From: Actinomadura flavalba DSM 45200
GTDB lineage: Bacteria > Actinomycetota > Actinomycetes > Streptosporangiales > Streptosporangiaceae
Assembly (NCBI RefSeq): GCF_000374305.1
Contig: NZ_KB894096.1
Span: 1-64,000 of the forward strand
Reading direction: 5' to 3'
Length of the DNA stretch: 64,000 nucleotides
The notes beneath the pieces are model-generated. The model was not told where the DNA came from and did not search any database. It worked only from the letters and a program-made list of their open reading frames with translations. Position numbers and translations under genes: made by a program. Every line of letters starts with the position of its first letter. Position 1 is the first letter of the stretch. Below are positions 46,119-54,735 of the stretch, piece by piece.

Positions 46119-46153
46119 TGGGGGAGCGGCCCTGAGCGGCAGGGAGGCGACCG

Positions 46154-46594
46154 GTGCACGTCCTGGTCCTCAACGCGTCGTACGAGCCCTTGCAGAGAGT
46201 CGATCTGCGGCACGCCATCCGGATGCTCGTCCGGGAGGTCGCCGTCGTGGAGGAGGCGGAGGAGGGGCGCACCATCGGCAGCTTCCCGGTTCCCCGCGTC
46301 CTGCGGCTGATCCGCTACGTCGCGATGCGGTGGCGTCACGGCAGGCGGCCCGCCTGGAGCAAGCGCGGCGTCCACCTGCGCGACCGCGGCCTCTGCGGCT
46401 ACTGCGGCCGGCGCGGCCACACCATCGACCACGTCCTTCCCCAGTCGCGCGGCGGCGCCGACACCTGGGAGAACACCATCCTGGCGTGCGGCAAGTGCAA
46501 CAACCGCAAGGGCAACCGCACCCCGGCCGAGGCGGGCCTCCGCCTGCGCACCGAACCGCGCGTCCCCCGCTGGGAGGAACTGGTTATCCGCTAA
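46154..46594 (+). CDS. HNH endonuclease
   Basis: A 146-residue protein. It opens VLVLNASYEPLQRVDLRHAI, a hallmark of the common actinobacterial HNH family, and holds the nuclease motif CGYCGRRGHTIDHVLPQSR followed by NTILACGKCNNRKGN: two CxxC zinc knuckles and the catalytic histidine in IDHV. The GTG at 46154 is preceded by AGGGAGG. Family members are about 20 residues longer on average. A small hairpin (46130-46144) partly covers the ribosome binding site. The biological role is unknown. Confidence 0.9.
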   Translation: MHVLVLNASYEPLQRVDLRHAIRMLVREVAVVEEAEEGRTIGSFPVPRVLRLIRYVAMRWRHGRRPAWSKRGVHLRDRGLCGYCGRRGHTIDHVLPQSRGGADTWENTILACGKCNNRKGNRTPAEAGLRLRTEPRVPRWEELVIR

Positions 46595-47118
46595 CCACCC
46601 CAACCCAAAGCCGACCACCCCCGGGTTGGGAGCCAACCCCCTCCGAACGAGAGCCAACCTCCTCGGAGCAGTCGACCCCCTCGGGTCGACTGCTCCGGGC
46701 GGGGGCCGGTGATTGCAGGTGAGAGCCGAGCTCCTTCGGCAGCGTCGACCCTCTCGGCGGGCCGAGCGCTTCGGATGGGCCTAGCGCTTCGGGTGGGTTG
46801 GGCTCGCCTGGGTGGGGTCGGTCATTTTTGGGGGTGGTCGCTCTGGGCGGGGTTCGCCGTCCTGGGGTGGAGCCGGTTCGTGGTCTGCGGGTGTTGGTCG
46901 TGGTGTGTTGTTCTGGGGTTCTGTTGAGCCTTGGTGGGGTGGGGTGCGTACTGGTTGGCGGAGGAATGGAGGGCGGACGGGGTGGGTGAATCTGGGGGAT
47001 CTGTGCAGGTGGGGGCGTGACGTTCGGGTCACTGTATGTGGTGATTCATTTGTCTAAAGGGGTCGAATCGTTGTGGTAGCGTGCCGCCAATCTTGACGGT
47101 GAGGAATGGGAGATTCTT
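46595..47118. other. Intergenic region between HNH and secreted protein genes
   Basis: About 520 bases with no gene I can support. The first part has short repeats of GAGCCAACC/CCTCCG type and the hairpin listed separately; the middle (46800-46990) is G/T-rich; the last 100 bases become AT-richer with GTGACGTTCGGGTCAC (47017-47032, an inverted repeat with 5-base arms) and probably hold the promoter of the secreted protein gene. Confidence 0.45.
46665..46696 (+). terminator. Perfect 14-bp hairpin after the HNH gene
   Basis: GGAGCAGTCGACCC and GGGTCGACTGCTCC pair perfectly around the loop CCTC, 70 bases after the HNH stop codon. There is no T tail, but the strength of the stem suggests a terminator. 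Confidence 0.6.
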
Positions 47119-48132
47119 GTGGCGTGGGCCTCTGGTGACCATCGGCGCGGACGGCGGCGCGGGGTGGGGCGGGGGTGGGCGCTCGCGGTGCTGGTGGCCG
47201 GGTCGGCGGTGGTGACCGGAGCGTCGGGGACGGCGGTGGCGGTGCCCGCCGCGCCGGACCCCGCCAAGGAGTACGCCAAGCTGAAGAAGCGGTCGGACAA
47301 GCTCGCCAAGGAGTACCGGGGGGAACTGATCTCCCTGGAAGAGGCGAAGAAGTCCTCGGCCAAGGCGACCAAGGACGCCGAGCGTCTCAACCGCGAGGTC
47401 GCCGCCGCACGCGCCGACGTCAGCACGCTCGCCGCCTCGACCTACATGTCCGGGCACCTCGACGCGATCCCCATGATCACCTCCGCCGATCCGGGCGGCG
47501 CCATCCGCGACGCCGCGACGATCGAGCACATCGCCCGCAACAACGACGGGCGGATCTCCGGCCTGGTGGCGCTGTCGGCCAAGGCCGACAAGTCGCGCAA
47601 GGACGCGCAGGCCAAGCTGGCCGACGTCCGCAAGGAAATCGAGGACCTGGAGGGCCAGCGCGCCCGCGTCCGCAAGCTGCTCGCCAAGTACAAGCCGGAG
47701 GCGTCGGGCGTGAGCGCCCCCGGCGGGGGGAGCGCGGGACGCCCCGACGGCGCCAGCGGCACCCGGTCGCCCATCACGGGCAATTCGATGACGCCGCGGA
47801 TGCGGACGGTGCTCGTCGAGGTCGACGGCAAGTTCGGGCCGTTCCCCACCGTGGGCTGCTCGCGTCCCGGCGACCCCCAGGACCACGGCTCCGGCCGCGC
47901 CTGCGACTTCATGGAGAGCACCGCCGGCCGCATGCCGAGCGCCTCGGCCACCGCGCACGGGAACTCGGTCGCGGCCTACCTCATCGCCAACGCCTCGCGC
48001 CTCGGCATCAAGTACATCATCTGGCGCCAGCGCATCTACGACATGCGCAGCAGCGGCGGCTGGCGCCAGATGGAGAACCGCGGCAGCATCACCCAGAACC
48101 ATTTCGACCACGTCCACGTCTCCGTCCTCTGA
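47119..48132 (+). CDS. Secreted coiled-coil protein with C-terminal ARB_07466-like domain
   Basis: A 337-residue exported protein. A basic N-terminus leads to a signal segment (ALAVLVAGSAVVTGASG), then a long charged coiled coil (about residues 48-200, rich in K, E and A), a glycine/serine linker and a compact domain with VGCSRPGDPQDHGSGRACDF and the ending QNHFDHVHVSV. The last domain is common in actinobacterial cell-wall proteins, next to RipA/NlpC-like coiled coils; its histidine/aspartate-rich end resembles a peptidase or binding site. The GTG at 47119 follows GGGAG. Confidence 0.85.
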   Translation: MAWASGDHRRGRRRGVGRGWALAVLVAGSAVVTGASGTAVAVPAAPDPAKEYAKLKKRSDKLAKEYRGELISLEEAKKSSAKATKDAERLNREVAAARADVSTLAASTYMSGHLDAIPMITSADPGGAIRDAATIEHIARNNDGRISGLVALSAKADKSRKDAQAKLADVRKEIEDLEGQRARVRKLLAKYKPEASGVSAPGGGSAGRPDGASGTRSPITGNSMTPRMRTVLVEVDGKFGPFPTVGCSRPGDPQDHGSGRACDFMESTAGRMPSASATAHGNSVAAYLIANASRLGIKYIIWRQRIYDMRSSGGWRQMENRGSITQNHFDHVHVSVL

Positions 48133-48494
48133 GCCGCAGCGCCAGCAATCAGGCGTCAGCGTGACGGTGGCGCGGGCGCGCGACGACTCGGCGGCGGTCC
48201 AGATCGAGCCGCAGCGCCGTTGTTCAGGGCGTCAGGGTGGTGCTGGTGCGGGGTTGCTCGATGACGGGTTTGGTCGAGCCGTGGTGTCGCCGTTCAGTTG
48301 TTGGCGCCATGGTGCTGTGCGTGCGGGCGACTCGACGTGGGCTCGGTGGGGCCGCACGCCAGCTCCGCCCTACCGACGTCAAGCGCCTCAACCGCGGTGG
48401 TCGCGATCCTGCCGAGGTGTCGTGCGGCTGTTCTGGGCGTCCTGGGTGATGGTGGCCTGGTCGGGCGGCTCGGTGGTGGTCTCGGTGGTGTTGT
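48133..48494. repeat. Intergenic repeats related to the end of the oxidoreductase gene
   Basis: GAGCCGCAGCGCC occurs at 48131 and 48206, and GTTGTTCAGGG(C/T)(G/T)TCAGGGTG occurs at 48219 and 48490; the latter copy covers the stop codon of the convergent oxidoreductase gene. The 360 bases between the two genes therefore contain partial copies of flanking DNA and nothing recognisable as a gene. Confidence 0.5.
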
Positions 48495-49541
48495 TCAGGG
48501 TTTCAGGGTGATGGTGGTTCGGGTTTTGGAGGATTCTGTGGCGGCTTCGATGATGTCCAGGCCGGTGATGGCGTCGTTGAGGTCGACCGGGGGCGGTGCG
48601 TTCTCGGTGAGGGTGCGGGCGACCGCGCGGTAGAACTCCTGGTAGGCGCCCGGCATCGTCGGTTCGGGGCGGGTGTCGTCCGGGGTGCCGCGGCGGCCGT
48701 AGCGGTCGGACGGGGCCTGTCCCCAGGCGGGGTCGTCGGCGGGGGTGCGGCCCTCGCGCAAGGCGTCCTCCTGCGGGTCCATGCCGGAGACGACGTAGGA
48801 CGCGTCCGCGCCGAGGATGCGGAAACGCGGCCCGAGGTCGGCGGCCGTGGCGCTCATCCACAGGTGCGAGTGCTCCCCGCCCGGGTGGGTGAGCGCGACG
48901 AAGACGTCGTCGGACGTCGTGGCGCCCGGACGGCGCGTGTCGATCTCCGCGTAGACCGTTCCAGGGCGGCCGAACAGCGCGACGGCCTGGTCGATCAGGT
49001 GCGCGCCGAGGTCGAACAGGACGCCGCCCGCGTCGCGCGGGTCCGCGCTCTCCTTCCACGACTCCTTGACCCGCGGGCGCCACCGCTCGAACCGCGACTC
49101 GAGCCGCGGCACCGCGCCGAGCGCACCGTCTTCGACGAGCTGCGCCACGGTGCGGAAGTCGCCGTCCCAGCGGCGGTTGTGGAACGGGATGACCGGCAGC
49201 CCGCGCACGGCGGCGAGCGCCGCCAGGGACCGCGCGTCGGCCGCCGTCGCCGCCACCGGCTTGTCCAGCACGACCGGCATGCCGGACGTGAGCGCTTCGC
49301 GAGCCAGCGCCACGTGCTTCCGGTTCGGCACCGAGATGACGACGAGGTCGTACCGGTCCGTCGCCTCCCACAGCCGGTCGGTGCCGTCGAGCACCTCCAC
49401 GCCGGGATACCGGGCGAGGACGTCGTCCCGGCGGCTCGTGACGATCGCGTCGAGCCGCAGCTCCGGCACCGAGCTGATCAGCGGTGCGTGGAAGACCGCG
49501 CCCCCGGTCCCGTATCCGATGAGTGCCACCCGCAGTGTCAT
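48495..49541 (-). CDS. Gfo/Idh/MocA family NAD(P)-dependent oxidoreductase
   Basis: A 348-residue protein. The Rossmann domain starts VALIGYGTGGAVFHAPLI, the catalytic lysine motif reads LDKPVAATAADA, and the C-terminal alpha/beta domain has GVLFDLGAHLIDQAVALFG. The family acts on sugars, inositols or related alcohols; YdgJ/YvaA-type members are the nearest by feel. The ATG at 49541 is standard. Its upstream DNA is the long tandem-repeat tract, so promoter assignment is not possible. Confidence 0.9.
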   Translation of the reverse strand: MTLRVALIGYGTGGAVFHAPLISSVPELRLDAIVTSRRDDVLARYPGVEVLDGTDRLWEATDRYDLVVISVPNRKHVALAREALTSGMPVVLDKPVAATAADARSLAALAAVRGLPVIPFHNRRWDGDFRTVAQLVEDGALGAVPRLESRFERWRPRVKESWKESADPRDAGGVLFDLGAHLIDQAVALFGRPGTVYAEIDTRRPGATTSDDVFVALTHPGGEHSHLWMSATAADLGPRFRILGADASYVVSGMDPQEDALREGRTPADDPAWGQAPSDRYGRRGTPDDTRPEPTMPGAYQEFYRAVARTLTENAPPPVDLNDAITGLDIIEAATESSKTRTTITLKP

Positions 49542-49598
49542 GTTCCGATCATGACCGATGCCCGAGCGGAGTGCGTGAACCGACCCACCCCGCGCCTG

Positions 49599-50611
49599 CG
49601 GCCGGGCTCGCCGGAAGGCTGAGCGCCGGGCGCGCCCCGCGCGCGTGGCGGGCTCGCTGGGGCGCCGGGTCCGCCACCGCGCTTGTGGCCCGGCGCGCTT
49701 GGAGGCTGGGCGCCCAGCCCGTTCCGCGCCTGCGGGCGGGCTCGCTGGAAGCTTGGTGCCGGGTTCGCCCCGCGCCTGTGGCTTGGCGCGCTGGAAGGTT
49801 GCGCGCTGAGCCCGTCTCGCGCGTGCGGCTGGGCTCGCTGGGCGCCGGGTCCGTCCTCGGGCCTGCGGGCGGGCTCGCTGGGAGGCTGGCGCTGGGTCCG
49901 CCCCCGCGCCTGCGGCCCGGTGCGCCGGGAGGCTGGGCGCCGAGCCTGGCCCGGACCTGTGTCGGGCTCGCTGGGAGGTTGGGTGTCGGGTCCGTTCCGG
50001 GCCTGCGGGCGGGCTCGTTGGGAGGATGGGCGCTGGGTCCGTTGTCGCGTCTGCGGCTGGGTGCGTTGAAGGCTGCGCGCTGAGCCCGTTCCGCGCGTGC
50101 GGCCAGGCTCGCTGGGTGCCGGGACCGCCCCGGGTCTGCGGCCGGGCGCGTTGGGAGGTTGGCGCTGAGCCCGCGCCACACCTGCGGCCGGGTGCGCTTG
50201 AAGGCTGGGCGTCGGGTCTGCTCCGCGTTCGCGGTCGGGCGCGCTGTGAGGCTGGGCGCCGAGTCTTTTCCGGGTCTGTGGTCGGGCGCTGGGAGGCTGG
50301 GCGCCGGGTCCGCTCCCGCGCCTGTGGCTGGACGCTGGGAGGCTGGGTGCCGGGTCCGTCCCGGGTCTGCGGGCGGGCGCGTTGGGAGGCTGGGTGTCGG
50401 GTCCGCTCCGCGTTCGCGGTCGGGCTCGCTGTGAGGCTGCGCGCTGAGTCTGTCCGGGCCTGTGATCGGGCTGGGAGGCTGGGCGCCGAGTCTGTCCGGG
50501 CCTGTGGTCGGGCTGGGAGGCTGGGCGCCGGGTCCGTCCTCGGGCCTGCGGGCGGGCTCGCGGGGTGCCGGGTCTGTCCCGGGTCTGTGGGTGGGCTGGG
50601 TGTCGGGTGTG
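49599..50611. repeat. Large degenerate minisatellite, about 22 units of about 46 bp
   Basis: About one kilobase between two divergent genes consists of imperfect tandem units, each containing TGCGGnCGGGCTCGCTGGGA-like, then GGCTGGGCGCCGGGTCCG-like text, with units of 40-48 bases. Neighbouring units differ by substitutions and small deletions. Plus- and minus-strand frames stay open for long stretches because stop codons are rare in the unit, but no start, codon pattern or family supports a protein. The tract occupies almost the whole promoter region of both flanking genes. Confidence 0.8.
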
Positions 50612-50655
50612 TTGGGGGGTGTGGGTGGTGGTGCTGGGAAGATTGCTGTTCGTCG

Positions 50656-50667
50656 TACGCTGGCTGG
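50656..50667 (+). promoter_or_regulatory. -10 element of a probably leaderless message
   Basis: TACGCT at 50656-50661 fits TAnnnT and lies six bases before the ATG of the receiver-reductase gene, with no ribosome binding site between. Transcription would start at or next to the ATG. Confidence 0.35.
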
Positions 50668-52302
50668 ATGAGTCAGGTCAAGCCCGTCATCCTTACCGTG
50701 GACGACGATCCCGGCGTTTCTCGTGCCGTCGCTCGCGATTTGCGTCGTCGCTACGCCGAGCGCTATCGGGTCGTGCGTGCCGAGTCGGGGTCGCAGGCGC
50801 TCGGGGCGCTGCGTGAGCTGAAGTTGCGCGGGGACGACACCGCCGTCCTGCTCGCCGACCACCGCATGCCCGAGATGAACGGCGTCGAGTTCCTGGAACG
50901 CGCCATGGACCTGTATCCGTTCGCGCGCCGGGTGCTGCTGACGGCCTACGCCGACACCGACGCCGCGATCCGCGCCATCAACGTCGTCGACCTGGACCAC
51001 TACCTGCTCAAGCCGTGGAATCCGCCGGAGGAGAAGTTCTATCCGGTGATCGACGCGCAGCTCGACGCGTGGACCCGCACCGACCGGCGCGTCCCCGAGG
51101 AGCTGCGCGTCGTCGGGCACCGCTGGAGCGCCCGGTCGTACGAGATCCGCGACTTCCTCACCCGCAACCAGCTCCCGTACACGTTTCTGCTCGACACCGT
51201 CCCGGAGGGCGAGGAACTGGTGAAGGCGGCCGGGTCGCCTGAGCTGCCGCTGGTCGTGCTGCCGGACGGCACCGCGCTCGCGGCGCCGGGTGACGCCGAG
51301 CTGGCGGCGGCCGTGGGCCTGTCCACCAGCGCGGGAGCCGACTTCTACGACCTCGTGGTGGTCGGCGGCGGCCCGGCGGGGCTGGGCGCCGCCGTCTACG
51401 GCGCGTCGGAGGGGCTGCGGACGGTGCTGATCGAGCGGCACGCGTCCGGCGGGCAGGCCGGGCAGAGTTCCCGCATCGAGAACTACCTGGGCTTTCCGGA
51501 CGGCGTGTCCGGCGCCCAGCTCGCGGACCGCGCCCGCCGCCAGGCCGAGCGCTTCGGCGTGGAGCTGGTGACGACGGGCGAGGTCGTCGGCCTGGAGGAG
51601 CGCGGCCCGGCGCGCGTGGTGCGGCAGGACGACGGCTCGGAGATCGCCGCCCACGCCGTCATCCTCGCCACCGGCGTCTCCTACCGGATGCTGGCCGCGC
51701 CCGGCCTGGACGGCCTGGTCGGACGCGGCGTCTACTACGGCGCCGCGCCCGCCGAGACCCCCGACTGCGTGGGCCAGGACGTCTACGTCGTCGGCGGCGC
51801 GAACTCGGCCGGGCAGTGCGCCGTCAACCTCGCCCGGTACGCGGCGCGCGTGCACCTGCTGGTACGCGCGGACGGGTTGGGGGCGTCGATGTCGCACTAC
51901 CTGATCGAGCAGATCGCGGGCATCGCGAACATCACCGTGCACACCGGCACGGTCGTGACGGCGGGGGAGGGCGACGGCCACCTGGAGCGGCTGACCCTCA
52001 CCGGCCCGGACGGCGCCCGCACCGTGGACGCCCAGTGGCTGTTCGTCTTCATCGGCGCCGAGCCCCGCACCGACTGGCTCGACGGCGTCGTGGAACGCGA
52101 CGCGCGCGGCTACGTCCTGACCGGGCCCGACGTCGGCGGCGGCGGGACGCCGGTCCGCGACCCGTACTGGCTGGAGACCAGCGTGCCGGGGGTGTTCGCG
52201 GCGGGCGACGTGCGCGCCGACTCCGTCAAGCGCGTCGCCTCGGCCGTCGGTGACGGTGCGATGGCCGTCGCGATGGTCCACCGTTACCTGGAGCGCTCAT
52301 GA
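50668..52302 (+). CDS. Fused response regulator/thioredoxin reductase-like flavoprotein
   Basis: A 544-residue protein of three parts. A receiver domain (1-125) has D12-D14, phospho-acceptor D64 in LLADHRMPEMNG, T92 and K115. A thioredoxin/glutaredoxin-like segment follows (about 145-215). Residues 225-544 are a thioredoxin-reductase-type FAD/NAD(P)H domain with VVGGGPAGLGAA, the NAD(P) site VVGGANSAGQ and the closing FAAGDVRADSVKRVASAVG. The redox CxxC of true reductases is absent (YYGAAPAET). The gene is coupled by ATGA to a sensor kinase, so phosphorylation probably controls a flavoenzyme and not a DNA-binding output. Confidence 0.9.
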   Translation: MSQVKPVILTVDDDPGVSRAVARDLRRRYAERYRVVRAESGSQALGALRELKLRGDDTAVLLADHRMPEMNGVEFLERAMDLYPFARRVLLTAYADTDAAIRAINVVDLDHYLLKPWNPPEEKFYPVIDAQLDAWTRTDRRVPEELRVVGHRWSARSYEIRDFLTRNQLPYTFLLDTVPEGEELVKAAGSPELPLVVLPDGTALAAPGDAELAAAVGLSTSAGADFYDLVVVGGGPAGLGAAVYGASEGLRTVLIERHASGGQAGQSSRIENYLGFPDGVSGAQLADRARRQAERFGVELVTTGEVVGLEERGPARVVRQDDGSEIAAHAVILATGVSYRMLAAPGLDGLVGRGVYYGAAPAETPDCVGQDVYVVGGANSAGQCAVNLARYAARVHLLVRADGLGASMSHYLIEQIAGIANITVHTGTVVTAGEGDGHLERLTLTGPDGARTVDAQWLFVFIGAEPRTDWLDGVVERDARGYVLTGPDVGGGGTPVRDPYWLETSVPGVFAAGDVRADSVKRVASAVGDGAMAVAMVHRYLERS

Positions 52303-53729
52303 CACGGGCCGACCCCGGCGAGCTGCGCCGGCTGTTCCTGTTCGACAGCCTGGACGAGACGCAGCTCGCGTGGCTCGCCGACCACGGCGGCGTCCGGACG
52401 TTCGCGGAGGGCGAGCTGCTCTGCGCGCAGGGCGAGCCCGCCGAGGAGTTCTACGTCCTGCTCGACGGCGAGATCAGCATGTTCCACCTGGTGCGCAACG
52501 CCGAGCTGGAGCTGAACCGCGACAGCAGGCCCGGCCTGTACGGCGGGGCGGTGCAGGCGTACATCGGGGACCGCATCGAGCAGATCTATCCGCACTCGCT
52601 GCGCGCGACGCGGCCCGCCCGGGTGTTCGTGCTGCCCGCGCGGTCGTTCGCGCAGGCGGTGCGCGAGTGGTTCCCGATGGCGACGCACCTGCTGGAGGGC
52701 GTGTTCTTCGGCATGACGACGGTCCGGCACGTCGTGGACCAGCGTGAGCGGCTGACGGCGCTCGGGACGCTGACGGCGGGGCTGACGCACGAGCTGAACA
52801 ACCCGGCCGCCGCCGTGTCGCGGGCGAGCGCCGAGCTGGGCGACCGGCTGCTCGCCTCGCAGCGGCGGCTGGCGGACCTGGCCCGGCAGGGCGTGGACTG
52901 CGAGCGCATCGGCGCGCTGGTGTCGCTGCACGAGCGGCTGACGGGGGCGGGGGCGGCGCAGCCGGGACGCGACCCCCTGGCGGTCAGCGACGCCGAGGAC
53001 GAGCTGGGCGACTGGCTCGACGAGCACGGCGTCCCGGACGGCTGGGACGTCGCCCCGGGCCTGGTCGCCGCCGGGTTCGGCGTCGCGGAGGCGGAGCAGG
53101 TGGCGGAGGCGGCGGGCGACCGGCTGCCCGCCGCGATCGGCTGGCTCGCGGAGGTGCTGGAGGTGGCGCAGCTCCAGGCGGAGATCGCGGAGGCGTCCGG
53201 CCGGATCACGGCGCTGCTCGACTCGGCGCGGCAGTACTCGCAGCTCGACCGCGCCGCCGCCGGGGACGCGGATCTGGCCGAGCTGCTGGAGAGCACGCTG
53301 ACGATGCTGCGCCGCAAGATCGCGCCGGACGTCCGGGTCGTGACGGACTACGCGGCCGGTCTCCCGCGCGTGCCGTGCTTCCCGGCCGAGCTGAACCAGG
53401 TGTGGACGAACCTGGTCGTCAACGCGCTCGACGCGATGGGCGGCCACGGGACGCTGACGGTCCGCGCGTTCCGCGAGAACGACCACGCGGTGGTGGAGAT
53501 CGGTGACACCGGCGGCGGCGTCCCGGAGGAGGACCTGGGCCGGATCTTCACGCCGTTCTTCACCACCAAGCCGGTCGGGCAGGGCACGGGCCTCGGCCTG
53601 GACATCTCGTGGCGCATCGTCGTGGGGCGGCACGGCGGCGACCTGACGGTGGAGTCGCGGCCGGGCGACACGCGGTTCCGGGTGCGGCTGCCGCTGGCGG
53701 GTCAGCCGCGCCCGAACGCGAGCCGGTAG
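52299..53729 (+). CDS. Sensor histidine kinase with cyclic-nucleotide-binding domain
   Basis: A 476-residue soluble kinase. Residues 10-120 form a cyclic-nucleotide-binding (CAP-like) domain ([21 protein letters not shown]). The H-box is [10 protein letters not shown] with H164, and the ATPase domain has [25 protein letters not shown] and [10 protein letters not shown] long helical insertion of about 150 residues separates the H-box from the ATPase domain. The ATG overlaps the stop of the receiver-reductase gene, its obvious partner. Its end overlaps the convergent DPBB gene by 28 bases. Confidence 0.92.
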   Translation: MTRADPGELRRLFLFDSLDETQLAWLADHGGVRTFAEGELLCAQGEPAEEFYVLLDGEISMFHLVRNAELELNRDSRPGLYGGAVQAYIGDRIEQIYPHSLRATRPARVFVLPARSFAQAVREWFPMATHLLEGVFFGMTTVRHVVDQRERLTALGTLTAGLTHELNNPAAAVSRASAELGDRLLASQRRLADLARQGVDCERIGALVSLHERLTGAGAAQPGRDPLAVSDAEDELGDWLDEHGVPDGWDVAPGLVAAGFGVAEAEQVAEAAGDRLPAAIGWLAEVLEVAQLQAEIAEASGRITALLDSARQYSQLDRAAAGDADLAELLESTLTMLRRKIAPDVRVVTDYAAGLPRVPCFPAELNQVWTNLVVNALDAMGGHGTLTVRAFRENDHAVVEIGDTGGGVPEEDLGRIFTPFFTTKPVGQGTGLGLDISWRIVVGRHGGDLTVESRPGDTRFRVRLPLAGQPRPNASR

Positions 53730-54595
53730 CCGGGTCCGGTCGCGCGGTAGACGGGGCCGCGCCCCCACTTCAGGACCTCGAAGCGGACGCGGACGGCGTG
53801 CGAGCGGCGCCCGGTGAGGTCGGCCATCATCGCCTCGGACAGGTCGATGATGGCCGGCACCCGGTGCTGGGCGACGGCCCACGCGGCGGGCCCGAAGTCC
53901 TGCACGACGCCCTGCGCGGCGCGGCCCCGGTGCGTGACGCGGACGCGGGTGCCGAGCGGCCAGTAGGGGCTGGCGATCGTCACGTAGGACATGCGGGCGC
54001 CGCGCGCGGTGGCCGCGTCCCAGAAAGAGGTGGCGGTCGCGACCCCGGACGGCAGCTCCCGCGCCCCGGCGACCTCGGCGGGCAACCGCAGCGGGAACGT
54101 CCCGTGCGAGGCGGCGCCGTACAGCCCGAGCGGCACCCCGGCCCGCGTCCCGTCCGGGGCGGGGCGCGCGGCCGGTCCGGCGCCGGGGCGGGACGGCGGC
54201 GGGGTGCGGAGCGCGGCGATGGCGGCCGCCGTGAGCAGCGCGGCGATCAGGGTCGCGAGCGGTGCCGCCACGAGGACGTTGCGGGCGCGCCGCACCGGGG
54301 GAGGCGTGGTGGCCGGATAGGCGCTCTGGCCGCCGGTGAAGTCGCGCACGAGGACGCGCAGGTGCTCGGAGACCCCGGCTTCGGGGAGGTCCATCAGCTC
54401 GGCCAGCCGGGACGTGCACTCGCCGCGCAGGAGGCGTTCCAGGACGTGGCGTTCCCGCGGGGTGAGCACGGCGCGGCTGTGGCGGAGGACGTGGGCGGCG
54501 CCCTCGTCGGCGTACGGCTCGTCGTCGGCCCGCACCAGAAGGCGGGTCAGCCGCAGCAACTGGTCGGCGGCGTCCCGCGCGCTCACCCGCTTCAC
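53702..54595 (-). CDS. HTH-transmembrane-RlpA-like double-psi beta-barrel protein
   Basis: A 297-residue protein. The first 85 residues look like a LuxR/sigma-region-4 helix-turn-helix (VLTPRERHVLERLLRG and MDLPEAGVSEHLRVLVRDF). A hydrophobic segment (VLVAAPLATLIAALLTAAAIAAL) crosses the membrane, and the outer part is a double-psi beta-barrel of the RlpA/expansin type (ARGARMSYVTIASPYWPLGT and VVQDFGPAAWA). This order suggests a membrane-bound DNA-binding sensor of the wall, which is inference. Two GTG starts (54595 and 54586) are possible; GGGGAAGGG supports the first. Confidence 0.75.
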   Translation of the reverse strand: MKRVSARDAADQLLRLTRLLVRADDEPYADEGAAHVLRHSRAVLTPRERHVLERLLRGECTSRLAELMDLPEAGVSEHLRVLVRDFTGGQSAYPATTPPPVRRARNVLVAAPLATLIAALLTAAAIAALRTPPPSRPGAGPAARPAPDGTRAGVPLGLYGAASHGTFPLRLPAEVAGARELPSGVATATSFWDAATARGARMSYVTIASPYWPLGTRVRVTHRGRAAQGVVQDFGPAAWAVAQHRVPAIIDLSEAMMADLTGRRSHAVRVRFEVLKWGRGPVYRATGPGYRLAFGRG

Positions 54596-54693
54596 TCCCT
54601 TCCCCGATGATCGACTACATACGGTAATCGTGCCGGGGCTGGCGGAAGTCGAGCGAAGGGAAAGCCGAGCAAGATCTGTGCGCCGCGCCGCGA

Positions 54694-54721
54694 GCCCGGT
54701 CACCGGCGGGGGCGACCGGGC
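54694..54721 (-). terminator. Hairpin after the class II aldolase gene
   Basis: GCCCGGTC and GACCGGGC form a perfect eight-base-pair stem around a 12-base loop, 15 bases beyond the aldolase stop codon on the minus strand. Confidence 0.45.
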
Positions 54722-54735
54722 CGCGTGGCGGGGGC

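Noticed and set aside
46058..46126. Complete tRNA gene
   Set aside because: Only the T-arm and a wobble-rich acceptor stem fit; D and anticodon arms cannot be formed.
49599..50611. CRISPR array
   Set aside because: Units are contiguous and degenerate without unique spacers, and no cas gene is present.
50026..50667. Possible N-terminal extension of the receiver-reductase protein through the repeats
   Set aside because: The receiver domain starts normally at the ATG at 50668; the extension is repeat text rich in cysteine and arginine without similarity.
49549..52281. 910-codon minus-strand open frame through the minisatellite and the reductase gene
   Set aside because: The repeat unit lacks stop codons by composition, and the second half is antisense of a well-supported gene.
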